Source: Mauremys mutica (Eukaryota > Chordata > Testudines > Geoemydidae). From it: 64,000 bases of DNA. The translations under genes and the position numbers were made by a program. The notes under the pieces were generated by a model. The model was given only the letters and a program-made list of their open reading frames with translations, was not told the origin of the DNA and ran no database searches. The stretch is from positions 72,026,618-72,090,617 of the forward strand of contig NC_059080.1 of the NCBI RefSeq assembly GCF_020497125.1. Reading direction: 5' to 3'. The stretch's first letter is position 1. Each line of letters begins with the position of its first letter. Below, one piece after another: positions 11,106 through 22,043 of this stretch.

Positions 11106-11321
11106 ATGCAGCGTTGTTATAGCTGTGTCGATCCCAGAATATTAGAGGCAAGCTAGGTGAAGTAATATCTTTTATCGGACCAACTTCTATTGGTAAGACA
11201 TGCTTTCAAGCTTACTTTGACCTCTTGTTCTTCCTGAAGAAGAGCTCTGTGTAAGCTCAAAAGCTTGCCTCTCTCACCAACAGCTGATCCAATAAAAGAT
11301 ATTACCTCACCCACCTTATCC
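11106..11321. mobile_element. Palindromic Penelope-type insertion with 10-bp TSD
   Basis: Two inverted arms are present. The left contains AGGTGAAGTAATATCTTTTA, and the right contains ATAAAAGATATTACCTCACC, its approximate complement. The unit is flanked by a perfect direct repeat CTCTTCCTGT (11096-11105 and 11322-11331), so the whole inverted dimer entered as one piece. The arms match the 3' terminal sequence of the Penelope-like element at 27.7 kb. It has no coding capacity; the frame at 11153-11386 minus is a by-product. Confidence 0.75.
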
Positions 11322-12524
11322 CTCTTCCTGTTCATACAACTTCCTTGCTCTCCTTCAAATCCAACCCCCAAGTCCACTTCTTTCACATAGGCCTTTATCA
11401 GTCACTCCAATCCCTGTGCTACCTACTCTTGCCCTATCTCAGGGTCTTTATGGAAATACCAGATATCTATCAAGTGAATCATACAAAAAGACATTGTACC
11501 AGATCCTCAGCTGCCGTAAATTGTTACAGATAGACTAAAATTGAATGAACGATACCAATTTATGCCATCTGACAATCTGGCCCATTTTTTAATTTGTTTT
11601 AACCTTTCTCCACCCCCTTCTTTTGTGCGTTAGCTTTATGCTCTATTTTATCAAATTCAGGCCCTATTCTTGCAAATTCTTAAGCTTGTGCTTAAATGCT
11701 TTGCATGTTTGGGCACTACACTCTAAGTTCTTTCAAAAGGGACCATGACCTTTTAGTAAAGCACCAAGGAAAGTTATCACAAAGGCAATAATGTTTAAGA
11801 ATAAGAACAACAATAAACACCTTATTAATATAATATACTGTCACCAGTTGTGGTTTAATTTAGTATATGGCCTAGTTGCTTGTCTCGTTTACATGTATAC
11901 TCCAAACATGCACTACAAGATCACAAAATGCTCCAGAGTATAATTTCCCTACATTAGCTTGCAAAACGTCTGCAATTTCTCAGCACCATGGCAGAGAGAT
12001 AAGTGAACTGAATGCTAAAAATATCCAGTTTTGTTATACAAATCACAGACTAATAAACAGTAAGCTTTGGGGTTCTAAAAAGAAAATAGGAAATAACTGA
12101 AACAAAATCAAATCCAAAATATCTCAGTCATTTTGTTAATATTAATAGTATATAGTAGCTTAGTAACCAGTGCAGCAGCGTAGATGTGATAATCAGAAAG
12201 GACATCAAATTATATAATCACATAATGACCAGAAAGTCTAAATTTAGTGCGTGCACTTACATTCAGCATCTTAACAATGTCAGGTATAATGTGCTATACA
12301 GTTAAATGGTTATTAAGACATCTGTTAGCTCATCCAACAAAGAAACATATAAACTAGCTGAACTGGAGCAATTTTTTCCCCATTTGAACAGAAGAATAGA
12401 AAGGCAACAACACTGCTAGAGCTGGCAAATAATGGATTTTTTGGTTTGCTGGCAACTCTGAGAACTTTCTTTTTTTTTTTTTTTAAAGTTCTGTTTCAGG
12501 TCAAACTGAACACAAAATTTGTCA

Positions 12525-12625
12525 GCAAATAGAAAAGTTGAAGAAATTTCGAGTCAGGTGTCCTACTTTCAAGACAAGCGCCCTAACCACAAAGTTATAG
12601 AGTCATTCTCACTTGTTTTCCCACA
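12525..12625 (-). repeat. tRNA-like SINE head, antisense, degraded
   Basis: On the minus strand the A-box-like sequence TTTGTGGTTAGGGCGCTTGT and the following text resemble the tRNA-derived head of a reptile SINE. The B box is degraded. It is joined directly to a CR1 3' end. Confidence 0.35.
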
Positions 12626-12659
12626 TCAATGACTAATCTTTATCATTCACAGTGGCAAT

Positions 12660-12826
12660 TCATAGTCAGAAAGTTGGGACTGGGCAATAGGGGATGGATC
12701 ACTCAGTGATTGTCCTGTTCTGTTCATTCCCTCTGAAGCATCTGGCACTGGCCACGGTCAGAAGACAATATACTGGGCCAGATGGACCACTGATCTGACC
12801 CAGCATGACCATTCCTATGTTCCTAC
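12660..12826 (+). mobile_element. CR1 LINE 3' end
   Basis: The order GGGGATGGATCACTCAGTGA, CCTGTTCTGTTCATTCCCTC, GGCCAGATGGACCACTGATC and a TATGTTC end is the 3' UTR of the same CR1 subfamily seen complete at 42.9-43.03 kb. Only the last 170 bp are present, which is typical 5' truncation. Confidence 0.85.
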
Positions 12827-14015
12827 TTAATATTCCATAAAGTAAGTGAAGTTGGTTAGGTGTTCAGAATGTTAAAGTAGGTACTGGTGGAAATGGAGTG
12901 GGGCAGAGATCAGGTGAGGTCGTCAAAAGTGCATGACAAATTCACTTATCACAGGGCTCAATTTATATATGTGCGCACATATTATACTCCATTTTATATC
13001 TATACCTATATATCACATATGAGGTAGTAATACAACAGATGGCAGGGTCAGACCCTGATTCTCCATTACAATATGCACTATGGAGTTAAAATCAGTGCAA
13101 GCTCTGCATGCATAGCAGGCAATAGAGAACTGCACTGCACATAAAAATACACCATTTGGATCATAGAAGAAAAATTTTAACTTCAGAATGTGTGTCTGTT
13201 CTGCAGGATAACATTGCTCAATGAATTTTTAAAATCTGTATTTAATTTATCTAGAACCATCAATAACTCTAGCGTGAATTATGATGAACAGATAGGCATT
13301 AGCTTTTTTGCTTTTTCCCCCCACCCCTTCAAATTAAAATAAAAGCAGTAGTTCTCTGGGGTCACTCCCTAGATCATTATCAAGCAAAATGTTTCTTACA
13401 TATGAAACTCCTGAGAGGAAAGGGTAGCAGGCTGGAGCAAAGCCTTCACCCAGTTCTGTTTTATAGTTTGTCAATTAATTTTTTAAGATTGTGCCCAGTG
13501 TCAGGAATCAATACAATTGAAAGGAACCTCCTAATTGCTTCTCCCTTTAGGGTACGGAAGATTTAAAAAACAAAAACAAAAATTGTGGGGAAATGAGGGG
13601 TGAACAAAGCTCTGTTAGGAAGTCTTTATGAACAACTTTGCACGTTCCATTTGCTTGGTTTGCTGATTTGAGTCTCAAGGAAGCAATATGATCTTCCTCC
13701 CAGCAGAGGTTGAGACCATTCCCTGCATTCTTCCCCCCATAATTTTAAGTTATCATTCACATTTTAAAGACCGTCTTTGATTAACCAATCAGTATTTAAC
13801 ACCATCCTGATTTAATTTAATCTTCCTAGACACATTCAAAATGTTTAATTTGTTACTGACAAGCCTAAAACAGAGACAGTGAAATAATTTCAAATGGTAA
13901 CAAAGGGCAAAAGATAATATTTTCCTTAGGTCTGTTTACTGGTTTAGCATATTGTACAGAAAAAATAATCTGTAGTGTTTTGTCATGCATAGCATTTCAG
14001 ATTACCTTCAGTGAT
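12827..14015. other. AT-rich intronic sequence, no gene
   Basis: I see nothing coding here. A short, old repeat-like piece (CAGACCCTGATTCTCC near 13050) is the only recognisable word. Confidence 0.5.
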
Positions 14016-14053
14016 GTACCTTCAGACTATTCTAGTACCTTCAGACTATTCTA
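14016..14053. repeat. Perfect 19-bp tandem duplication
   Basis: GTACCTTCAGACTATTCTA occurs twice, head to tail, without a mismatch. It lies about 55 bp outside the DNA transposon that starts at 14108, so it is an independent and probably recent duplication. Confidence 0.95.
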
Positions 14054-14107
14054 TTTAATCTCAGCCACTTTTTATTTCTTCATATACTATAGAGCAATAA
14101 TGTTTCT

Positions 14108-15151
14108 ACTACTGGGGGAATTCTGCACCAAAAAAATAAAAATTCTGCACACAATATTTTAAAATTCTGCAAAATTCTATATATTTTATTTGTCAAAATA
14201 ACACACTATAACCATGCCAGTTTCAATTATTTTGGTAATTTATTTCAAAATAACTGTCAACAAGTATATCTGTAACAATACAGACGACAAAAAAGATTCC
14301 CCCAAGAACACAGAGTTAAAGAAACCCCTATGACAACCCAGTTCCTGTTTCTCTGTTATGCTCTTGTTGGGTGCCCTAGTCTGGGAGTGTCACAGCTGGG
14401 CACAAGTTGGGGGAAAACTCTGCCCCTCTGGCCTTTCAGTTGATTCTCATTTTTTTGCCCTGCCCCCATAGGATTAACATACTTTAAGTTCCCCAATAGA
14501 GGACACTGCTGGGTGGAGGTGGAGGGGGGTACAGTTGGGGGATGCTGGAGGGGTGTGTCTACTGAGAAGGGATATTTGGGAGGTGCTGGAGGGGCTATGT
14601 GGGCCCCCCCTAGCCCAGATGCCTGCACTGCTTCCCCGTCCCCACCAAAGCCCAGCCGCAGGCACCGCTCCACAAAGGTTCATTAGTTCCACCAGGCAGA
14701 GATGACCTGTACCTGCTGATAGTGGGGGGCACAATTTAAAGGTTCAACTGCCCCCAGAATAGCTTGAGTCATGTCATGCCACCCCACGGCAAGACCCCCC
14801 CTTTACCCTCAGACTCCCCTCCCAGAAAGCAGCAACCCCTCCCTGCAGCTCCCAGCTGTTGCTCCTGCCTCTCCCCGCAGGGCACAGCTTGGTGGCTCCA
14901 GCACCTGCCACACAGGGAGGGAGTCTATTCACACCATGTGACCCAAGTGGGGTTGGCAAACCTGGGAACCACAGCCCGCCCACGCCTTCCATGCAGGCGC
15001 ATTGTGAGCTGGGCTCTGCTGTGTCCAGCGACCCCTAGTGGCAGCCAACAGCTCTGCAGCACCAATTCTGCAGAAAAAATGAAATTATGCACAAAACATT
15101 AATTCTGCACCAATTCTGTATTGCACAGTGCTGGAGAATTCCCTCAGGAGT
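14108..15151. mobile_element. Non-autonomous DNA transposon, 1.04 kb, with GC-rich core
   Basis: Inverted ends are ACTACTGGGGGAATTCT on the left and, reversed from the right, ACTCCTGAGGGAATTCT. Flanks ATGTTTCT and ATGCTTCA agree at six of eight positions, suggesting an old 8-bp duplication and hence a hAT-type element. The terminal 230 bp are AT-rich and repeat the word AATTCTGCAC. The centre (about 14340-15060) is strongly GC-rich. Open frames on both strands in the core (such as 14356-14673 minus and 14764-15102 plus) show no domain and are composition by-products. Confidence 0.65.
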
Positions 15152-18100
15152 ATGCTTCACACTTTGTGAATCTCACCTAATATTCCATAAACAAAAAAGC
15201 GTCATTAAAAAAGGTTCAAAGGTTGGCTAAGTATGACATCTCCTGCCTCCAGCACAAACTGTAACCAATAAGGACATATCATGTTATGGGCCTTCTGTTA
15301 AACATCTCCTGAAACCCAGACAGCAAAATTTCACTCAAAGTGACAGATTCCACCTCCTCACAAGTAACTTCCTTCCACTTCCAACTGATAAGTAAACACA
15401 AAACATTAATCTCCCTTGAAGTACAACATAAATCTTTAATTACAACCCAGTACTTCCCACACAAACACATGAAAGACCACACACGTAATCTGTGCACGTA
15501 TATAAACCCTGAATATTTAGGGATTTGGTTGCTAGTAGCAGTTAGAGCTATATAATCTCACCATTCTAGTGGAAACAAAAACAAATCACATTTTTCTTCC
15601 ATCACACCATTGGTCAGTGCCTCGTGTAAAAAGTAAGATTCTTGATAAAAAAATTATTTACACTACTGGTCTGAAATGTTCTTGTCTTCTCTCAGTTAAT
15701 TAATTTTGTAATTCATCTCTTCCAACCAGCAAACTAGAACATCAAGAGTCCACAAAACAGGCAAAGTAGAAATCAAGGTACCTGAAGGTCTCAAAATATT
15801 TGTTCTTAGGTTCAGGGTTAAAAGGCCCACATTGCACAGAGTTTTTCTGCTGGGCAGACAAAGAGTTAACCTCATTTTGCAATTCCAAAAAGTCAGGCAA
15901 AGACAAAGTACCATTTTTGGGCTGCTCTTGATATTATTGTGATTTCCTTACTCTCCCTCCAATAATTTTATCTACCCTAGGAGAGAGCTTCTTGAACAAG
16001 GGGATACAGTGGCACCAGAACAAACAGATACCAGATTTGAGGACATTAGCTTTGACAAAACTTTGGAAAAGCCAGAAAATAAAATAAAATCCACAACCCC
16101 AAAAAATGAGAACTGATTAGTGAGAGAGTTTAATTAATAGTAATGTGTTGGTTGTTGTCATTATTAAAATCTTTTGACATTCACAACATGGCCTGAAACA
16201 GTGTTATGCAGTGAAATGGGGCAAGGGGCAACAAGTCTGACACCTGCCACAGTCATTGATGAATTAGTTAGACAACACACTGATTGCCTATACTAAAGAT
16301 AACCAAGTTAGTCTATGTACCTGTGAAATTCCATTAATCCTCAGAGAGAAAAAATGGATGCAACATCTGCTATTTAATTATCTGCTTCTGCATTTTATAC
16401 TGATCATCTGACTGCCCGTTTTCATAATCTACTTATTGTATATATTGGTACAGTCAGCAATTGCAGTACCTAACTGACAAAGCAGAGCTAAACATTGCAA
16501 GATTTATTTCGGCCAATTAATATTTCATATGCCCGCACCAATGTAATTTTCAATATATTATTCACTATAAAGTTTTAAGACAGATGCACACCAAGGTGAC
16601 CTTGATATTGCAATTATAGTTTTTCCAGAGCAGACAGGACATTAATACAGCTACAATACAAATACTGAGCCTTTTAAGAATCACATTCAGATATGCAGAC
16701 TGGGTTCTCTGTATACCAGTCAATTCATTTCTAAGATTTTATTTTAGTGTGCATCCAGTGATATTGAATGCTGCAGTTTATCCTACATTAGACAGACATT
16801 TAAACAAGTAAACTGTGATGAGACAAATCTGTTGTCTTTTTATGCATACTCCAGTTCATCACCTTTTTGGAATTTTCTATTTGTTCTGCATAAAGGCAGT
16901 CAACAGAACTTCCAGAGAGCTTTTAAAATAAAATTAAATAAAATTTAAAAAAGGAGACGTCTACAAGGCGGACTGTAAATGACCTACTGCAATGCTACGA
17001 AAAAGCTACCCTCCAGCAGAGACAGGTTTAGCACAATCCTATTAGATGATCCAAAGCAAAGCTACCTTTCAGCTCACTTTGTAGAAATGCTGCCTACTAC
17101 CACTAACAACAAAAAGCCAGTTTGTCTCTTGGCTACAGTAACATACAGCACACACACAGCAAGTCCAGCCATCAGAACAGAGATTTTCCTAGTTGCTTAT
17201 GCACACTCTATCTAATGTCTGCCAACTTGTTAGCAGACAACACCAAAATTTCAAAGTTTATTCTTCTGATTTAGCATTTTTTCCAGCAGCACTCACAACA
17301 TGCAAGGAACTTCTCAAATGTAAAAGATGGCACAGTCCTACCTGAAAGAGAATTCAGTTTAAAAAAAGAGAGAGGCAGCCAGACAGGATAGGGCAAACAT
17401 TGGGTACTATGTATTAAATAAATACAATTTGTGTTGTTATTTTTGTAAAATACATAGATTAAACCCAAATATCTCAACCCAACCATAATGAGCCAGTTGG
17501 TTTCTTGAAGCTCCATAGAAGACGTGGGTTTTAGGAGAGATAAGAATGATCAAGCAGAGGGCAGTGTCCTTACAAACCATGTAGGGAAGGGAATTCCATA
17601 GGATGTGTGGAAAAAGACACAGAGATGCTTGTGTAGAAGCAGATAAATGGGACATCAAGATTACATCATTGGTAGATCAGTGGAGACCAGACATTTTAGT
17701 TTTTGCTACGGACAATAAATTAAAAAATTAATGATTCCTGAAAACTCTAAAAAAAAGAATATTACTGTATTGCAAACTTGACTATTGCCTTAAATGTCAA
17801 CTGTTTAAAAAATGTATAAGACGACTTGCTGGAACTAGCAAATTTTTCCTATGAGCTACTCTAAAGTATTACTGTATAGTTGATGTTCATAAATTTCAAG
17901 AACAACAAATGGAAACAGATTTAAATCTTCCACATCAGTGGTGCTACAGAATATCTACAGATGTGATCTCTTGAAGAAATGGCTAAGTTATGTCCCAGCT
18001 ATTATTTAAACTTAGCCTGATTCCATCCCTCGCATAGTGAAATCTTGAATCCCATTCTATTAGACTATTAAATATTAACATAAAACAGGAAATGAAAGAA

Positions 18101-18204
18101 AAGTAGGACAGAGAACAAAGACAAAAATTCAGATATTCCAAATGGTACACACACAAGAATTTTTAGATGTTACGCATATCAATCCAAATACTTTGGTTAT
18201 ATTT
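15152..18204. other. AT-rich intronic sequence, no gene recognised
   Basis: Several frames of 60-80 codons occur on both strands (around 15279-15914, 16979-17215 and 17271-17658). None shows a domain, paired splice sites or a family resemblance. No well-preserved repeat is apparent. Confidence 0.5.
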
Positions 18205-18545
18205 TGAGGAAAGACTGTCTTGTGTTTAAAGCACTGGACAGGGACTCTGAAGATCTGTGTTCAATTTCTGGCTCAGCCACAGATGTCCTATGGGATCTTA
18301 CACAAGTCAAAATCTCTCCGTGCTTCAGTTCCTTTTCTGTTAAACAGGGATATCAAATATTTCCTTTCTTCCACCTTTATTAGTCTTGTCTATTTAGATT
18401 AGATTGTCTAATTAAATTGTAAGTTATTCAGGGCAGAAGGCATCTCTTACTGTGTGTTTGTATGGTGCCCATGATAATGGGGCCCTGGTCTTGATTGGGG
18501 CTTTTAGGTGCTACTGAAATACAAAAAGAATAATAGTAATACAAT
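18205..18545 (+). repeat. CORE-SINE (MIR-like), nearly full length
   Basis: The order is a degraded tRNA-like head, then the core AGATCTGTGTTCAATTTCTG, GGCTCAGCCACAGATGTCC, a TCAGTTCC word, and the tail AATTGTAAGTTATTCAGGGC ... GGTGCTACTGAAATACAAA with a short A-rich end. This is the typical architecture of amniote MIR-like SINEs. It is the best-preserved copy in the window and carries no coding sequence. Confidence 0.75.
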
Positions 18546-19094
18546 CTTAGTACAGAAAAGCTAAATCTGTACCTTTTGTGCACACAGAGATTTCCTTTGA
18601 ATGGCACACAAATATTGAGCACTCAGGAAATACAGAAGTTCCAAGAAGTCCTAGGAATAAAAAGTTCATTCTAGAGATGTTTTTAAGTTACCTTGTTTTA
18701 AATTAATGATGTGTGACAATGGAAGAATATGAATATATAAAGTGTTCATGGTATACTCTTAACTAAAATAGCAAGTGACTGAAAAAAAATCAGTAATGGT
18801 TGGAGAGCATACAAATCGTTTAGCTGTCACCGAATGCGAGAGAGATAGGAGGAGCAGCTACCACAAATGAAGTATGGGAGGTTTAGGAGTGAGATAGGAA
18901 ATACAGGTATGATTCTCTTTATAGCTCAAGATATAAAAGAATATAAAAATTGCAGTGCCACCACACAGCATAGTCAGAACTACACCAAGAAGTGCAGAGG
19001 CAACAAATGATTGCGTGTCTCTGATTTCTTTACATAGATTGTTTAAGGTTCTCTGGTACTTAAATATAAATAGCACTGCTTGGTGTGCCTCTTA

Positions 19095-19295
19095 GGGGCT
19101 ACACGCTAAAAATAGTTGTGTAGACATTGAAGCTTGGGCCCAGTAGGGTGATGGGCTTTAGAGCCTAAGCTCCAGCTTGAGCCATAACTTAAAAGCATAG
19201 TTTACACAACTATTTTTAGCACTGTAGCATGAAGCCAAGTCCGCTGAGCCACAGTCAGGGGCTTGCTGCTGCAGGCTGCCACTGACTATGTAGAC
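19095..19295. mobile_element. Foldback MITE
   Basis: GCTAAAAATAGTTGTGTAGAC on the left is mirrored by ACACAACTATTTTTAGC on the right. The ends resemble the GTGTAGAC-type termini of Harbinger-derived MITEs. It is related to the better-preserved foldback at 58714-58993. The left arm is shorter than the right. Confidence 0.55.
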
Positions 19296-20190
19296 AGTGT
19301 GCCAGAGAGACTCCCTGGCAGAGACTCCCATGCTCTTGGCACATAACTCTTACCTCAGACCTGATAAACTCACTACACCAAACACATTTTACAGGATATT
19401 TATCTTTAAAGAGTATCATGTAAGATACCGACAGAAAGCTTGTAACTTGTCAAGATTCATAATTATTCCAAGATGTATGTACAGGTATATTCAAGGAATA
19501 ATGTATTTATATTTAAAGCATGGTTTATGGACTTGGAGTAAAAATCAGTCTCTGTAATGGCCCATTCAGGCAGGTGGGAGTTGTCACCCTGCCTTGTTTA
19601 GCTGGCAATGCAATATAAGGCTCAATTGTTTAACCTTGCTCAATCCCAAGAATTGCAGTGAAAAACCATCAGGGATAACTGCAAACAATCAAAACCACTT
19701 GAAGATTAAAAAAAAAAGGAACAAGATGGGGTTCACCCTCTCTATGAACAGAAATTAAAGACTGATTCAGTGTAACACAGGAGAGGGAGAAAGACCCTGA
19801 GGGCTGGTCCACACTAGCTCTTTAAATCGAATTTAGCAGCGTTAAATCGAATTAAGCGTGCACCCGTCCACACCAGGAAGCCATTTAATTCGACATAGAG
19901 GGCTCCTTAGTTCGACTTCAGTACTCCACCTCGACAAGGGGAGTAGCGCTAAATTCGACATGGCTATGTCGAATTAGGCTAGGTGTGGATGCTAATCGAT
20001 CTTAGTAGCTCCGGGAGCTATCCCACAGTGCAACACTCTGTTGACGCTCTGGACGCCAGTCGGAGCTTGGATGCTCTGACCAGCCACACAGGAAATGCCC
20101 CGGGAAAATTTGAATTCCTTTTCCTGTCTGGACAGTTTGAATCCCATGTCCTGGTTGCTCATCGGGGCAAGCTCAGCAGCACCGGCAACG

Positions 20191-20743
20191 ATGCAGAGCT
20201 CTCCAGCAGAGGAGTCCAGGCAATCTCAGACTAGAAAGAGGTCCCCAGCATGGACTGACCGGGAAGTCTCAGATCTGATTGCTGTGTGGGGCGATGTGTC
20301 TGTGCTTTTGGAGCTGCACTCCAGCAAACAGAATGCAAAGACCTTCGAGAAGGTCTCCAAAGCCATGACAGACAGAGGATACAGCCGGGATGCAATGCAG
20401 TGCCGCGTGAAAGTCAAGGAGCTGAGACAAGGCTATCAGAAAGTCAGAGCTGCAAACGGACGCTCCAGAGCCCAGCCCCAGACATGCCGCTTCTACGAGG
20501 CACTGCATGCCATTCTCGGTGGGTCTGCTACCACTGCCCCACCAGTGTGCGTGGACTCTGAGGATGGGACAGTGTCGACGGACTGTTCCTCGGAGATGTT
20601 CGTGGACGGGGAAGATGAGGAGGACGAGGCAGTCGACGGCGCTTTCCCCGACAGCCAGGATCTCTTCCTCACCCTCACTGAGATCCCCTACCAACCCTCC
20701 CCAGCCGTTACCACGGACCCTGAATCGGGAGAAGGATCAGTCC
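20191..20743 (+). CDS. Harbinger Myb/SANT-like protein, exon 1
   Basis: This encodes residues 1-184 of a predicted 329-residue protein. After MQSSPAEE a Myb/SANT-like DNA-binding domain runs from about residue 15 to 110: RKRSPAWTDREVSDLIAVW opens helix 1, and CRVKVKELRQGYQKV and CRFYEALHAILGG follow. An acidic stretch (DGEDEEDEAVDG) and LFLTLTEIPYQPS come next. In PIF/Harbinger biology the Myb-like partner carries the transposase to the nucleus and the element ends. I chose 20191 because the homologous copy at 46321 also begins MQS; an in-frame ATG at 20095 would add 32 residues of sub-terminal repeat. The donor is GTCC|GTAAGT after 20743. Turtle annotations often call such genes zinc finger and SCAN-like, but I see neither zinc fingers nor a SCAN domain. 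Confidence 0.85.
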
Positions 20744-20834
20744 GTAAGTGCTTTAAACAAGTTAACATTTATTTATTAAAAGCAGCTAAGACCAACGAGT
20801 TAACATTTTTTAAGTAATTAAACAGGGAGAGACA

Positions 20835-21131
20835 TTAGGAGAACAGAAGGTCTACATACAGGGGGATGGAACTTTTATCTTCATAAGATATCTCCAGGAA
20901 ACTCTCCTGGAGGTAATCTAAAAGTCTATGCAGGAGGTTCCTTGGCAGAGCTAGCTTATTGTGTGCCCCGAGGTAGCACACTTTGCCTTTCCATGCTACA
21001 AGCTGGAACTCCGGGACCATTGTCCTCACGAGCATGGCAGAGTAGGTCCCTGGGTGGTGGTGGCTTTCTTCCAGCATGCGCGCTCTCTCTGCCCGTGAGA
21101 CTCTCCTCAGGGTGATCTCTCTCGCACACTC
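20835..21131 (-). CDS. Conserved antisense exon in the Harbinger Myb intron, copy 1
   Basis: This is a minus-strand frame within the Myb-gene intron. A good acceptor (CTCTAATTTCATGCAG) lies just right of 21131, and the frame ends in a stop at 20835-20837. The product reads REITLRRVSRAER, then VAWKGKVCYLG, then ALPRNLLHRLLDYLQESF and LEISYED. A homologous frame in the second Harbinger copy (46960-47256) is about half identical (49 of 93 by hand), with many I/V, D/E, F/Y, K/R and L/M changes, and its acceptor falls at the matching codon. A conserved donor CATG|GTAAGCC at 21379/21378 suggests an upstream exon, but in the phase that joins correctly this copy has a TAG there. I do not recognise the protein family. 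It may be a third element gene; non-coding conservation is the alternative. Confidence 0.6.
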   Translation of the reverse strand, partial: ECAREITLRRVSRAERARMLEESHHHPGTYSAMLVRTMVPEFQLVAWKGKVCYLGAHNKLALPRNLLHRLLDYLQESFLEISYEDKSSIPLYVDLLFS

Positions 21132-21606
21132 CTGCATGAAATTAGAGTAATTGGGGTACTATTAGTAATGGGAGCGCTTAACGGTTCCTTTGCATAACAA
21201 GAAGCCTCATTTAACAGCCACGTGCTGCAGTCTACAGAGTGGCAGCATACAGGGATCTTTCCCTGTAAACAGCCGCGAGGGGGTGCAACAGGGGCCGAGT
21301 TTATGCTTTCAGGATTGCCTGCATCAAGAGGACAGAGCTGTACATTCACTTCTATGAATCCAAAAGTGTTTGGCTTACCATGCCTTGCTGCTACACGAAT
21401 TCTTCTTTCCTGCAAAGGTTCTCTGATCTGCAGCCCAATACCCCAGGCTATGAAAGCGCATTCAGAGAAATCAAACTTTCCATTAGTGAGTGCGCATGAG
21501 ACAGGTGCTGTGCATACTCTTGTTCACAGACACCGAGTAGACTATGTTTCTTTGTTTAAAAAATGTATCATTGTAAGAAATTCACTACCTTTTTGACATC
21601 ACACAG

Positions 21607-22043
21607 GTGCAACTGTATCACGACCTGATGCACCATGCCCCTCACAGATGATGGCGCAAACTAGAAGGCGTAAGAAAAAGACAAGGGACGAGATGTTTGC
21701 TGAACTTATGGGCTGCTCCAGAGCCGAGGCGGACCAGCAGAGCCAGTGGAGGGAGAACCTCAGTCAGCAGCACCGCTCACTCTGCGAACGGGAGGACAGG
21801 TGGCGTCAGGAGGACCAGCAGGCGACTCAAACGCTGCTTGGACTAATGAGGGAGCAAACGGACACGCTCAGGCGCCTTGTCGATGTTCTGCAGGACCGCA
21901 GGCAGGAAGACAGAGCCCCCCTGCACTGTACCTGCAACCGCCCACCCCCGCCTCAAATTCCAATCCCCCCCTCATCAAAAATAACAAGAAGGAGGGTCAC
22001 CAGGGGCTGTGAAAACTGTCACTGCACCACAGGACAGTGTTAA
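21607..22043 (+). CDS. Harbinger Myb/SANT-like protein, exon 2
   Basis: The acceptor TTTTTGACATCACACAG precedes 21607. Joining 20743 to 21607 keeps frame (553 + 437 nt = 330 codons including stop), with no stop across the joint, so the gene looks intact. Residues 185-329 contain a basic segment (TRRRKKKTRDEMFAELMG), a long charged, Gln- and Arg-rich helix likely to form a coiled coil (about residues 215-265), a proline-rich stretch (PPPPQIPIPPS), and a Cys-rich end (CENCHCTTGQC). The second copy has the matching exon at about 47826. Confidence 0.8.

Noticed and set aside
14356..15102. Overlapping GC-rich frames on both strands
   Set aside because: They lie in the GC-rich core of a non-autonomous transposon, where stop codons are rare by composition. 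No motif or paralogous protein is recognised.
20269..20694. 141-codon minus-strand frame opposite the Myb/SANT exon
   Set aside because: It is a shadow of the conserved plus-strand exon. The plus frame carries the domain, and the second copy conserves the plus frame.
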